A stretch of DNA of 64,000 nucleotides from Clostridiales bacterium. Its GTDB lineage: Bacteria; Bacillota; Desulfotomaculia; Desulfotomaculales; VENG01. The notes below the pieces were generated by a model. It was not told where the DNA came from. It was given only the letters and a program-made list of their open reading frames with translations, and searched no databases. The number at the start of each line of letters is the position of its first letter. Position 1 is the first letter of the stretch. The position numbers were made by a program, and so were the translations under genes. The DNA lies in the NCBI GenBank assembly GCA_021736985.1, contig JAIPEW010000013.1, forward strand, positions 1 through 64,000, written 5' to 3'. Positions 34,851-43,939 of the stretch are shown piece after piece.

Positions 34851-35558
34851 ATGTTTGTGGAAAATAGTATAGAAAATTTAAAGAGGCGTATAGGTGTAGA
34901 ATGGCAAAACCCTTCTTTATTATTAGAGGCATTGACTCATAGTTCTTATGCTTACGAGCACAAGGGTAAGTTTACGACAAAAGACAATGAGCGGCTTGAG
35001 TTTCTTGGTGACGCTGTCTTAGAACTCATAATTAGTGAATACTTGTATGTAGTTTGCCAGGATAAGATGGAAGGGGAATTGACTAAAATAAGGGCTAGGG
35101 TGGTTTGTGAGCCGTCCCTGGCTATGGTTTCAAAAGAAATTAACCTGGGTCAATGCTTGTATATGGGTAAAGGAGAAGAACGTTCCGGGGGAAGGAAGAG
35201 GCCTTCTATTCTGGCAGATGCCTTTGAGGCTTTGCTGGGTGCAATATACCTGGATCAGGGATACTATGTGACAAAAAATTATATTTTGAAAGAATTGACC
35301 CGGATAATTAACAGTGTTTTAAATGGTAACCTGGAAAGGGATTACAAAACAGAATTGCAGGAATATCTGCAGCAGCGAAATGGAAATGCTGCCAGGTATC
35401 ATCTTGTAAAAGAAGAGGGCCCGGATCATAATAAAGTTTTCACGGTAGCAGTTAGCCACCAGGATAAAATTCTGGGGACGGGAAAAGGACGCTCCAAAAA
35501 AGAAGCAGAACAGCAGGCGGCAAGTATGGCACTGGAATACCAGGATAACAGTAAGTGA
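34851..35558 (+). CDS. rnc: ribonuclease III
   Basis: Double-strand-specific RNase for rRNA and mRNA processing, 235 residues. Catalytic signature NERLEFLGDAVLEL, second acidic site ADAFEALLGAIYLD, and a C-terminal double-stranded-RNA-binding domain (DYKTELQEYLQQ...KKEAEQQAASMAL). ATG at 34851 has AAGGTG six bases upstream; the GTG at 34842 overlaps it. Confidence 0.96.
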   Translation: MFVENSIENLKRRIGVEWQNPSLLLEALTHSSYAYEHKGKFTTKDNERLEFLGDAVLELIISEYLYVVCQDKMEGELTKIRARVVCEPSLAMVSKEINLGQCLYMGKGEERSGGRKRPSILADAFEALLGAIYLDQGYYVTKNYILKELTRIINSVLNGNLERDYKTELQEYLQQRNGNAARYHLVKEEGPDHNKVFTVAVSHQDKILGTGKGRSKKEAEQQAASMALEYQDNSK

Positions 35559-35576
35559 GCGGAGGTACGCAAATAA

Positions 35577-36512
35577 ATGGGATTATTCGGTAAGCTCAAG
35601 GAAAGCCTGACAAAGACTCGAAAAGAGTTTGTAGATAAAATGGAAACCCTGGTTGTCGGGCATAAGGATATAGATGAAGATTTATTCGAAGAACTGGAAG
35701 AAATAATGATCGAAGCAGACATGGGTGCAGATGTTGCTTTTGAGCTTGTAGATAAGTTAAGGGAAGAAATAAAAAAGAGAAAAATAAGAGAGGCAAGTAA
35801 AGTTAGACCTTTACTGCAAGAGCTTATACAAGATATTCTGGACCAGGACACTGTTTCTCTAGAGTTGGATACAGGTAAACCTGCAGTAATTATGGTGGCT
35901 GGAGTTAATGGAGTAGGAAAGACAACTACAATAGGTAAGCTGGCGTATATGTTTAAATCCGAGGGAAAGAAAGTTATGCTGGGAGCAGCGGATACTTTTC
36001 GGGCTGCTGCTATAGAGCAGTTGGATATATGGGGGAACCGGGTAGGAGTAGACGTTATAAAACACCAGACGGGTGCCGACCCTGCAGCGGTAGCCTATGA
36101 TTCTATACAGGCAGCAAAGTCGAGGCAGGTCGATGTTCTGATTTTAGATACAGCAGGACGCCTTCATACAAAGAGCAATCTCATGGATGAATTGAAAAAA
36201 GTACGCAAGGTGTTGGGAAAGGAAATACCCCGGGCCCCTCATGAAACCCTCCTGGTGTTGGATGCTACAACGGGACAAAATGCAATAAGCCAGGCAAACC
36301 TTTTTAATGAAGTACTACAGCTTTCAGGGATTGTACTTACCAAGCTTGATGGAACGGCAAAAGGTGGAGTAGTAGTAGGGATACGAAAGACTCTTGACGT
36401 TCCTGTTAAACTTATAGGAATTGGTGAAAGGATAGAAGACCTGCGAATATTTGATTCCGGCGAATTTGCAGCAGCTCTTTTTGACGAAGAAGAAACAGGT
36501 GTTACTGAATAA
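35577..36512 (+). CDS. ftsY: signal recognition particle receptor FtsY
   Basis: SRP GTPase at the membrane, 311 residues. NG domain with GVNGVGKTTTIGKLA, DTFRAAAIEQL, DTAGRLHTKSNLM and TKLDGTAKGG. The N-terminal A domain is very short, as in many Firmicutes. Partner of Ffh encoded at 45878. Confidence 0.97.
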   Translation: MGLFGKLKESLTKTRKEFVDKMETLVVGHKDIDEDLFEELEEIMIEADMGADVAFELVDKLREEIKKRKIREASKVRPLLQELIQDILDQDTVSLELDTGKPAVIMVAGVNGVGKTTTIGKLAYMFKSEGKKVMLGAADTFRAAAIEQLDIWGNRVGVDVIKHQTGADPAAVAYDSIQAAKSRQVDVLILDTAGRLHTKSNLMDELKKVRKVLGKEIPRAPHETLLVLDATTGQNAISQANLFNEVLQLSGIVLTKLDGTAKGGVVVGIRKTLDVPVKLIGIGERIEDLRIFDSGEFAAALFDEEETGVTE

Positions 36513-36515
36513 AAT

Positions 36516-36541
36516 ATGAGCCTACCGGCTCATTATTTTTG
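36516..36541 (+). terminator. terminator after ftsY
   Basis: ATGAGCC and GGCTCAT pair around TACC, followed by TATTTTTG. Ends the fabF-rnc-ftsY run. Confidence 0.85.
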
Positions 36542-36672
36542 TCATAACCAACATCTTTTAAAAAAAATTGAAATTGTCTCTTAGAAAAAGGAAAATATAT
36601 TTATTATGACGAATAGTCCTTGTGATTTGTACTTATGCTAATTGTTAAGATTTGCAAAGTGGAGGTTAAAAC

Positions 36673-37446
36673 ATGACAATAAGTATTGGTATTATAGGTG
36701 GAAGTGGTGTCTATGACCCGAGTATATTAGATGAAGTTGAAGAGAGGGAAGTGGGAACTCAATGGGGTGCAGTTAAAGTAAAAATAGGCAGCTATAAAGG
36801 TAAAAAAATAGCGTTTATGGCCAGGCATGGAGAAGACCATTCTGTTCCTCCTCACCTGGTAAATTACCGTGCAAATATCATGGCTTTAAAACAGCTGGGA
36901 GTAAAGAGTATTTTTGCCACGGCTGCTGTGGGATCTTTAAATAAAGGCATGCAGCCGGGGGACTTTGTGTTTATTGACCAGTTTATAGATTTTACTAAGT
37001 CCAGGCCTCAAACATTTGTAGAGGACGGTGTAGTACATCTTGACTTAACGGAACCTTATTGTCCTGAACTGCGAGCAATTCTAGGAAAATGTGCTCGTAA
37101 GCTAGATTTATCTTATCATGCAAGGGGAAATTATGTGTGTGCAGAAGGGCCCAGGTTTGAGACTCCTGCAGAAGTGAGGATGTTTGCCAAGCTAGGCGGA
37201 GATCTGGCCGGGATGACCAGCGTTCCTGAGGTTATTTTAGCCAGGGAAGCACAGATGTGTTATGCTGCAATAGCCATGGTTACAAATTTTGGCGCAGGTA
37301 TATCTGCAAATAAGTTATCGCACCAGGAGGTCCTGGATATCATGAACGAAAATGTTGAAAAATTGCGCAGCTTAATTATGCTTGCAGTTGAAAGTACCGG
37401 GGATGAAAGGGCTTGCCAGTGCCAGGAACCACCGGAGATATTATAG
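36673..37446 (+). CDS. mtnP: 5'-methylthioadenosine phosphorylase family protein
   Basis: Purine nucleoside phosphorylase of the MTAP family, 257 residues. Phosphate-binding IGGSGVYD at the N-terminus, RHGEDHSVPPHLVNYRAN, and the base-site region AEGPRFETPAEVRMF. Cleaves methylthioadenosine (and probably 5'-deoxyadenosine) to adenine and a ribose-1-phosphate. Start ATG with GTGGAGG. First gene of a five-gene cluster for SAM by-products. Confidence 0.92.
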   Translation: MTISIGIIGGSGVYDPSILDEVEEREVGTQWGAVKVKIGSYKGKKIAFMARHGEDHSVPPHLVNYRANIMALKQLGVKSIFATAAVGSLNKGMQPGDFVFIDQFIDFTKSRPQTFVEDGVVHLDLTEPYCPELRAILGKCARKLDLSYHARGNYVCAEGPRFETPAEVRMFAKLGGDLAGMTSVPEVILAREAQMCYAAIAMVTNFGAGISANKLSHQEVLDIMNENVEKLRSLIMLAVESTGDERACQCQEPPEIL

Positions 37447-37492
37447 TTGTTTGATGGACAAAGAAGGCATATAGATTGGAGCTGAGGATAAA

Positions 37493-38518
37493 GTGGAAGC
37501 CATGATCTGGGAAAATAGCTGTTTGAAATTGCTGGACCAAACGCAGCTTCCGAAGAGAGTTGTTTACCTGTGGTGCGAGAAATATAGCGATGTTATAGAT
37601 GCTGTTAAGAGATTAAGTGTTCGCGGTGCACCGGCAATTGGTGCTGCTGCAGCGTACGGCCTGGTTCTCGGGGCCCAATCTGCAGAGGAAAACGATTTAT
37701 CTGTTTTTAAAAGTAAAGTTAATGAGATTGCTGATGAGCTTGCTGCAGCCAGGCCTACTGCAGTAAATTTAATGTGGGCAATGGAACGCATGCAGTCCTG
37801 TTTACACTCCAGCCGGGCAGCAAATAAGGATGAAATTGTTTCTGAATTGCTGGAAGAAGCACATTGCATTTTACGAGAAAATATGCAGGGAGACAGGCAG
37901 TTGGGGGAATACGGTACCAGGTTTATAAAGAAGGGCGCGCGAATTTTAACTCACTGCAATGCCGGGGCCCTGGCTACTGCTGGTTATGGTACTGCACTGG
38001 GTGTTGTAAGGGCAGCCCGGGAAAATGACTTGGAGATCAGTGTGTATGCCAGTGAAACAAGACCGCTTTTACAAGGGGCCCGGTTAACTACATGGGAGAT
38101 GATGCAAGAAGGGATCCCTGTAACCTTGATTACAGATAATGTGGCCGGATATCTTATGGCAAGGGGCATGGTGGACCTGGTTATAGTAGGTGCTGACCGT
38201 ATTGCTGCTAATGGAGATACGGCTAATAAAATTGGTACATACGGGCTGGCTGTGCTGGCTCGTGAGCATGAAATACCATTTTATGTTGCCGCACCGGTAT
38301 CTACTATTGATTATAAAACTGTATCCGGTGAGAGTATTCCCATTGAAGAAAGAGAGTGGAATGAAGTTACAAGTGTAAGAGATGCAGTAATTGCCCCCGA
38401 AGGTGTTCAAGTATGGAATCCTGCTTTTGATATTACTCCTGCAAACTTGATAAGTGCTATTATAACTGAAAAGGGAATAGCACAACCTGTTAGCAAAGAA
38501 GCCCTGCAGTTTAAATAA
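37493..38518 (+). CDS. mtnA: S-methyl-5-thioribose-1-phosphate isomerase
   Basis: Converts (methylthio)ribose-1-phosphate to the ribulose-1-phosphate. eIF2B-like fold, 341 residues: RGAPAIGAAAAYG, THCNAGALATAGYGTALG with the catalytic Cys, YASETRPLLQGARLT, and GADRIAANGDTANKIGT with the catalytic Asp. GTG start (37493) has GAGG at good distance; ATG 37502 is an alternative. Substrate produced by MtnP upstream. Confidence 0.95.
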   Translation: MEAMIWENSCLKLLDQTQLPKRVVYLWCEKYSDVIDAVKRLSVRGAPAIGAAAAYGLVLGAQSAEENDLSVFKSKVNEIADELAAARPTAVNLMWAMERMQSCLHSSRAANKDEIVSELLEEAHCILRENMQGDRQLGEYGTRFIKKGARILTHCNAGALATAGYGTALGVVRAARENDLEISVYASETRPLLQGARLTTWEMMQEGIPVTLITDNVAGYLMARGMVDLVIVGADRIAANGDTANKIGTYGLAVLAREHEIPFYVAAPVSTIDYKTVSGESIPIEEREWNEVTSVRDAVIAPEGVQVWNPAFDITPANLISAIITEKGIAQPVSKEALQFK

Positions 38519-38572
38519 AAAGTGTTTAGTTATAGTTATTATAAATATATTACAAGTAAGGAGGAAAACTAA

Positions 38573-39823
38573 GTGACTGACTATATTGTACGTGATATTA
38601 ATCTGGCTGGTAACGGCAGACTTAAAATTGATTGGGTAAAAGAGCACATGCCTGTATTGAATGAAATTAGAAATATATTTGAAAAAGAAAAACCTTTTGA
38701 AGGAACCCGGGTAGCTATAAGCGTGCACCTGGAAGCAAAAACGGCTTACCTGGCCGAAGTGCTGAGAGCAGGAGGAGCAGATGTGGCCATTACCGGTTCT
38801 AACCCCCTGTCTACCCAGGATGATGTAGCTGCTGCCCTGGCTGATGAAGGGATTAACGTTTATGCATGGTATAACTCTACTGCAGATGAGTACAAGGATC
38901 ACCTGCGCAAAACACTGGCTACTCATCCCAGGATAGTTATTGATGACGGTGGAGACCTTGTGTATTTGCTGCATACAGAGTTGAAAGAACAGGCTTCCGA
39001 AATCCTCGGCGGCAGTGAAGAAACTACAACTGGTGTATTGAGGTTGAGGGCATGGGAAAGCGAGAATAAATTATTGTTTCCTATGATTGCCGTTAATGAT
39101 GCTTACTGTAAATATCTATTTGACAACCGTTACGGAACAGGTGAATCTACCTGGTCTGGCATTATGCGTACTACAAATCTTATTACAGCCGGCAAAACTG
39201 CTGTCGTTTTAGGTTACGGCTGGTGTGGTAAAGGTGTAGCAATGCGGGCCAAGGGATTAGGAGCAAAAGTAATTGTTTGCGAGATAGATCCAATAAAAGC
39301 AATTGAAGCTTACATGGACGGGTTTGAAGTTATGAATACTGATGAAGCTGCTGCCAGGGGAGATGTTTTTGTAACGGTAAGCGGATGTAAGGATCTGCTG
39401 CGTTCTCGTCATTATGACCGTATGAAAAACGGGGCCATATTGTGCAATGCCGGTCATTTTGATGTAGAAATAAACATTCCCGAACTTGCCGATGCTTCAG
39501 TTTCGCGCCGCGAAGTAAGGCAAAATATAGAGGAATTTCAAATGCCTGATGGCAGAAAAATATACCTGTTAGGCGGAGGGAGGCTGGTTAACCTGGCAGC
39601 CGGAGACGGACACCCTGCAGAAATAATGGATATGTCTTTTGCGCTGCAAGCCCTGTCGGCCCGGTATATATTAAACAGTAATGATTTAGGGAAACAGGTG
39701 TATGTGGTCCCGGAAGATATAGATCGTCGTGTTGCAGATCTTAAGCTCAAGTCTCTGGGTGTAGAGATCGACAGGTTGACTGAAGGCCAGTATGAATACT
39801 TGCATAGTTCTGAACAAGGGTAG
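38573..39823 (+). CDS. ahcY: adenosylhomocysteinase
   Basis: Hydrolyses S-adenosylhomocysteine to homocysteine and adenosine. 416 residues, NAD-binding. Visible: HLEAKTAYLAEVL, NDAYCKYLFDNRYGTGEST, GYGWCGKGVAMRAKGLGAKVIVCE (Rossmann motif), and LLGGGRLVNLAAGDGHPAEIMD. GTG start after AAGGAGG. Sits between mtnA and the aldolase, uniting SAH and MTA recycling. Confidence 0.97.
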   Translation: MTDYIVRDINLAGNGRLKIDWVKEHMPVLNEIRNIFEKEKPFEGTRVAISVHLEAKTAYLAEVLRAGGADVAITGSNPLSTQDDVAAALADEGINVYAWYNSTADEYKDHLRKTLATHPRIVIDDGGDLVYLLHTELKEQASEILGGSEETTTGVLRLRAWESENKLLFPMIAVNDAYCKYLFDNRYGTGESTWSGIMRTTNLITAGKTAVVLGYGWCGKGVAMRAKGLGAKVIVCEIDPIKAIEAYMDGFEVMNTDEAAARGDVFVTVSGCKDLLRSRHYDRMKNGAILCNAGHFDVEINIPELADASVSRREVRQNIEEFQMPDGRKIYLLGGGRLVNLAAGDGHPAEIMDMSFALQALSARYILNSNDLGKQVYVVPEDIDRRVADLKLKSLGVEIDRLTEGQYEYLHSSEQG

Positions 39824-39837
39824 CATAAGGTGATAAT

Positions 39838-40491
39838 ATGAATTATATCCTCGGAACTGTAAGTAAAGAAATTGTTTCAGCGTGCCAGCAAATGGCTTCT
39901 GCAGGGTTAGTATCCGGGACCTGGGGTAATGCATCTTCCCGATTGAAAGACGATAAAATAATAATTACTCCCAGCGGTATACCTTATAATTTATTAACTC
40001 CTGTTGATATGACTGTCCTGGATATTTCATCTGGTCAAGTGATAGAAGGAAAGAGACGCCCTTCCACCGAATATACTATGCACATGGAAATATACCGTCA
40101 GAGGCAGGATGTACATGCAATTATGCATACCCACAGTATTTATGCATCTACCCTGGCTGCTGCACGCAGGGAAATTCCACCATTGCTGGAGGAACAGGCT
40201 CAGCTGGTAGGAGGAAAGATATTAACAGCAGAGTATGCCCCGGCAGGAACTGAGGATTTAGCCTGGAATGCTGTAAAAGCACTGGGAAACAGGAATGCTG
40301 TACTGCTGGCCAATCATGGCCTGGTAGGTGTAGGAAGAGATATTAAGGAAGCTTTCCTGGTATGTCAGGTTGCTGAAAAGGCCTGTATGGTATATCTTGC
40401 CAGTAAGTGTTTAGGGGATGCTGTTGCATTAAGCGAAGAAGAAGTACAAGCATTGAGAAATACTTTTTTGACTGAATACGGTCAAAAGTAA
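39838..40491 (+). CDS. class II aldolase (fuculose-1-phosphate aldolase / MtnB-like)
   Basis: 217 residues. Class II aldolase/adducin fold: GTWGNASSRL, ITPSGIPYNLL, the acid PSTEYTMHMEIY, the zinc pair HTHS, and NHG as third His. Members include L-fuculose-1-P aldolase and methylthioribulose-1-P dehydratase. In this cluster it would act on the ribulose-1-phosphate made by MtnA. Without MtnC/D/K-type partners nearby, aldol cleavage to DHAP plus an aldehyde (DHAP shunt) is the more attractive reading, but a dehydratase role cannot be excluded. Confidence 0.85.
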   Translation: MNYILGTVSKEIVSACQQMASAGLVSGTWGNASSRLKDDKIIITPSGIPYNLLTPVDMTVLDISSGQVIEGKRRPSTEYTMHMEIYRQRQDVHAIMHTHSIYASTLAAARREIPPLLEEQAQLVGGKILTAEYAPAGTEDLAWNAVKALGNRNAVLLANHGLVGVGRDIKEAFLVCQVAEKACMVYLASKCLGDAVALSEEEVQALRNTFLTEYGQK

Positions 40492-40505
40492 TATATCTAA
40501 TAACA

Positions 40506-40531
40506 CCCGCCCCCTTTATTTCAGGGCGGGT
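40506..40531 (+). terminator. hairpin between the aldolase and deaminase genes
   Basis: ACCCGCCC and GGGCGGGT pair across an 11-base loop, followed by GTTCCTTTAATT. The T-tract is interrupted, so it may be only partly efficient; the next gene is still closely linked. Confidence 0.7.
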
Positions 40532-40570
40532 GTTCCTTTAATTATAGTATTAAGAAAGGAGATGACAATT

Positions 40571-41881
40571 ATGAGCAGGCTTTTGATTAAGGCAGATAAT
40601 TTAATAACTATGGACAATGATAATATGATAATTAACGGTGGGGAAATCGCTGTTGAAGGGAACCGCATAATTCATGTTGGACCGCAGGGATCTTCTCCGG
40701 CGGATTTTAAGCCTGAAAAAGTAGTAGGCGGAGATAACATGCTCGCTATGCCCGGGTTTGTTAACTGCCATACCCACGCGTCTATGACGCTGTTGAGAAG
40801 TTATGCTGATGATCTGCCCTTAATGAAATGGCTTCAGGAGAAAATATGGCCTTTTGAAGATAATATGACGGCGGAAGATAATTACTGGGGAGCAATGTTG
40901 TGCTGCCTGGAGATGATTAAGTCTGGTACTACAGCTTTTGCTGACATGTATATGCACATGGAGCGTGCAGCAGAAGCTGTAAAGAAAACCGGCATGCGGG
41001 CGAGTTTGAGCAGGGGATTGATTGGAATAGCTCCCCACGGTGCCCAGGCTTTAGAAGAAAACCGGGATTTTGTCAGGGAGTATAACGGTGCAGCAGGAGG
41101 ACGGATTAACTGCATGTTCGGGCCCCACGCGCCATATACCTGCCCGCCAGAGTATATAAAGCAGGTAATAGAATATGCCGGGGAACTGGGAACTGGTATT
41201 CATATTCATCTTGCAGAGACGCAAACGGAGTATAAAGATATCTATGATGAGTATGGAAAAACCTCAATACAATTAATGGACAGCATAGGTTTATTTGAGC
41301 TGCCGGTAATTGCTGCTCACTGTGTACACCTGGATGATGCTGATATTAAAATATTAGCTGATAAAAAAGCTGGTATAGCACACTGCCCGGAAAGCAACAT
41401 GAAACTGGCCAGCGGTATTGCCCCGGTTAAAAAGATAATGGAATCCGGAGCTGTTGTAGGCCTGGGTACTGATGGAGCATCCAGCAATAATAACCTGGAC
41501 ATGCTGGAAGAATTGCATTGCGCGACCCTGCTGCAGAAAGTAGATACTAAAGATCCTACTGCTTTACCCGCATGTGAAGTATTAACCTCGGCTACAAAGA
41601 AAGGAGCAGAAGTATTGGGCCTGCAGCAGGAAATTGGAATGTTGAAGCCGGGCTATAAAGCTGATTTAATTCTTATTAATATGAATAAACCGCACCTGCG
41701 TCCTCTTCATAATCCTATGGCTCATATTGCTTATGCTGCTTCTTCTTCTGATATCGATACTACCATTGTTGATGGGCAAGTATTGATGGAAAACCGCCGC
41801 GTTTTAACAATTGATGAAGATGAAGTATATGGCAAGATAGACGAATGCACCAGCCGGTTGTTAAGTGAAGCTGCTAAATAA
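40571..41881 (+). CDS. mtaD: 5-methylthioadenosine/S-adenosylhomocysteine deaminase family amidohydrolase
   Basis: Amidohydrolase with the metal motif NCHTHASMTLLR, HIHLAETQTE, AAHCVHLDDAD and GTDGASSNNNLDML: all metal and catalytic residues in place. 436 residues. Deaminates MTA, SAH, 5'-deoxyadenosine or adenosine, depending on the enzyme. ATG at 40571 preferred (AAGGAG nine bases upstream) over the ATG at 40562. Last gene of the SAM by-product cluster. Confidence 0.9.
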   Translation: MSRLLIKADNLITMDNDNMIINGGEIAVEGNRIIHVGPQGSSPADFKPEKVVGGDNMLAMPGFVNCHTHASMTLLRSYADDLPLMKWLQEKIWPFEDNMTAEDNYWGAMLCCLEMIKSGTTAFADMYMHMERAAEAVKKTGMRASLSRGLIGIAPHGAQALEENRDFVREYNGAAGGRINCMFGPHAPYTCPPEYIKQVIEYAGELGTGIHIHLAETQTEYKDIYDEYGKTSIQLMDSIGLFELPVIAAHCVHLDDADIKILADKKAGIAHCPESNMKLASGIAPVKKIMESGAVVGLGTDGASSNNNLDMLEELHCATLLQKVDTKDPTALPACEVLTSATKKGAEVLGLQQEIGMLKPGYKADLILINMNKPHLRPLHNPMAHIAYAASSSDIDTTIVDGQVLMENRRVLTIDEDEVYGKIDECTSRLLSEAAK

Positions 41882-42033
41882 TAAAATGTGCCGGAGCAGG
41901 GGGCGGAAAGTACTATGGTCAGGCAGAAAAACAAATTTTCTGCTTAACATTAGAATATAATTTTTTTTATATAAAATAATAATATCGAAGCACTTTACGT
42001 TACTTAGTTTTATTATTAGTAGGAGTTGAAGTT

Positions 42034-43833
42034 ATGTCCAATAAAGTAGTAATAGTCGGCGGGGTTGCAGGAGGAGCGAGTGCTGCTGCCAGGTTGAGAA
42101 GATTGGATGAAAATGCAGAAATAATTATTCTTGAAAGAGGAAATTATATATCTTTTGCAAGCTGTGGTCTTCCGTATTACCTGAGTGAAACAATAGAAGA
42201 AAGAGATAACCTTTTGGTGCAAACAGTAGATGATATGCAAAAACGTTTTAATATAGAAATAAGAGTGAATAATGAAGTCACTAGAATATTAAAAGAAAAA
42301 AAAGAGATAGAAGTATATTCTAACGGACAAATATATACGGAAAGCTATGATTATTTAATATTATCACCGGGAGCAGAACCTGTTGTTCCTTCAATACCTG
42401 GCATAGATAAACAGGGGATTTATACACTGAAAACCATAGAAGATGTAGATGCAATAAAAAATCATATCAATGCGGGCATAAAAGGACAAGCAGCAGTTAT
42501 TGGCGGCGGTTATATAGGTATAGAAGCTGCTGAAAATTTAAAAAAGGCCGGCATGGATGTTGTTGTAATAGAAAAGGCAAAACAAGTTTTAGGACCGTTA
42601 GATGCAGATATGGCAAGGATCGTTGAGCAGCATATAATGCAAAATGACATAAAACTTATTTTAAATGAAGTTGTTGAAAGAATTGAAGGAGAAGATAATT
42701 TAGATATTATTTTAAGCAGCGGTAATAAAATAAATGTACGGTTAATAATACTTGCCATGGGTGTAAATCCAGAAACTAGAATTGCCAGAGATGCAGGACT
42801 TGAAATAGGTGACAGTGGAGGTATAAGGATAGACCAGTATTTAAAAACAAGCGATCCTTATATTTATGCTGTCGGGGATGCAGTTGAAGAAAAAGACATA
42901 ATAGGAAATAATTATACACTTACTCCCCTGGCCGGTCCTGCCAACAAGCAGGGCAGAACAGCTGCTAATAATATCTGTGGAAGAAATGCTGAATATAAAG
43001 GATCACAGAAATCTTCTATAGTGAAAGTTTTTGATTTACAAGCAGCAGCTACAGGTAATAATGAAAAAAACCTGGTACAAAAAGATATAAAATATTTAAA
43101 ATCTTATACTCATTCCGGGTCACATGCAGGATACTACCCGGGTTCATTAATGATGGCTGTTAAAATGCTTTTTACCCCTGAAAAAGGAAAAATACTGGGG
43201 GCGCAGATTGTCGGTCAAAAAGGTATTGATAAGAGAATCGATGTATTAGCACTGGCAATAAGACACGGGATGACTGTTTTTGACCTGGAAGAGTTTGAAC
43301 AAGCCTATGCACCTCCATATAATTCAGCAAAAGACCCGGTAAACATGGCAGGTTTTACTGCTTCCAATATAATAAAAGGTGATGTGAAAACAGTTTACTG
43401 GGAAGATATACATGAAAAATTTAATGAAAATGAATATGTTCTGCTCGATGTAAGGACTGAAGATGAGTACGAGGAAAGCCATATAGAAGGCTCGGTAAAT
43501 ATTCCAGTTGATAATATAAGAGAAAGAATAAAAGAAATCCCTGCTGATAAAAAATTATTAATTTATTGTAAAATAGGTTTAAGGGCATATATTGCTTACA
43601 GGATATTATCTCAAAGAGGATATGAAGCATATAACTTGAGCGGCGGGTATGATACTTATCTTGCTGAAAAGTATAAATTTGGAGAAGGCCTGGATTTAAA
43701 CGAGCACATGACCAAGTTTGAAAAAAAATATTATAAAGTTGCAGCAGATAAACATATGCCGGAATTATATTTTTACCAGCCGGGACAACCTGGTGAGCTC
43801 ACCGGTAAGATGGATGAAAATTTATTAATTTAG
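42034..43833 (+). CDS. CoA-disulfide reductase / FAD-dependent pyridine nucleotide-disulfide oxidoreductase with rhodanese domain
   Basis: 599 residues. FAD-binding GGVAGGASAAARLRR, single active Cys in SFASCGLPYYL (the CoADR/Npsr-type redox Cys), NAD-binding GGGYIGIEAAENL, and a C-terminal rhodanese module with active Cys in LIYCKIGLRAYIA. Such fusions reduce CoA disulfide, persulfides or polysulfide. This gene is richer in ATA/AAA codons and more AT-rich than its neighbours, which might hint at acquisition. Stands alone, with 150 bases of AT-rich sequence upstream. Confidence 0.92.
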   Translation: MSNKVVIVGGVAGGASAAARLRRLDENAEIIILERGNYISFASCGLPYYLSETIEERDNLLVQTVDDMQKRFNIEIRVNNEVTRILKEKKEIEVYSNGQIYTESYDYLILSPGAEPVVPSIPGIDKQGIYTLKTIEDVDAIKNHINAGIKGQAAVIGGGYIGIEAAENLKKAGMDVVVIEKAKQVLGPLDADMARIVEQHIMQNDIKLILNEVVERIEGEDNLDIILSSGNKINVRLIILAMGVNPETRIARDAGLEIGDSGGIRIDQYLKTSDPYIYAVGDAVEEKDIIGNNYTLTPLAGPANKQGRTAANNICGRNAEYKGSQKSSIVKVFDLQAAATGNNEKNLVQKDIKYLKSYTHSGSHAGYYPGSLMMAVKMLFTPEKGKILGAQIVGQKGIDKRIDVLALAIRHGMTVFDLEEFEQAYAPPYNSAKDPVNMAGFTASNIIKGDVKTVYWEDIHEKFNENEYVLLDVRTEDEYEESHIEGSVNIPVDNIRERIKEIPADKKLLIYCKIGLRAYIAYRILSQRGYEAYNLSGGYDTYLAEKYKFGEGLDLNEHMTKFEKKYYKVAADKHMPELYFYQPGQPGELTGKMDENLLI

Positions 43834-43914
43834 ATTACACGTCCATGGGTTTTGCCTGCAGTGGAGCATGAAAACTCTTTCAGCAGCCTTATTAACTAGA
43901 ATTTTTGAATCAAA

Positions 43915-43939
43915 GAACTCCTGTTTTTCTCAGGAGTTC
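43915..43939. terminator. bidirectional terminator between the convergent reductase and aminotransferase genes
   Basis: GAACTCCTG and CAGGAGTTC form a nine-base stem; the aminotransferase stop codon lies inside it. T-rich loop and A/T flanks on both sides. Confidence 0.75.

Noticed and set aside
36542-36672. Search for a SAM or SAH riboswitch upstream of the SAM by-product cluster
   Set aside because: No conserved SAM-I/II/III or SAH aptamer blocks; the region is AT-rich and unstructured.
38084-38974. 296-codon minus-strand ORF over mtnA/ahcY
   Set aside because: Antisense shadow of two well-supported genes; the long open frame results from their codon bias and the translation has no recognisable domain.
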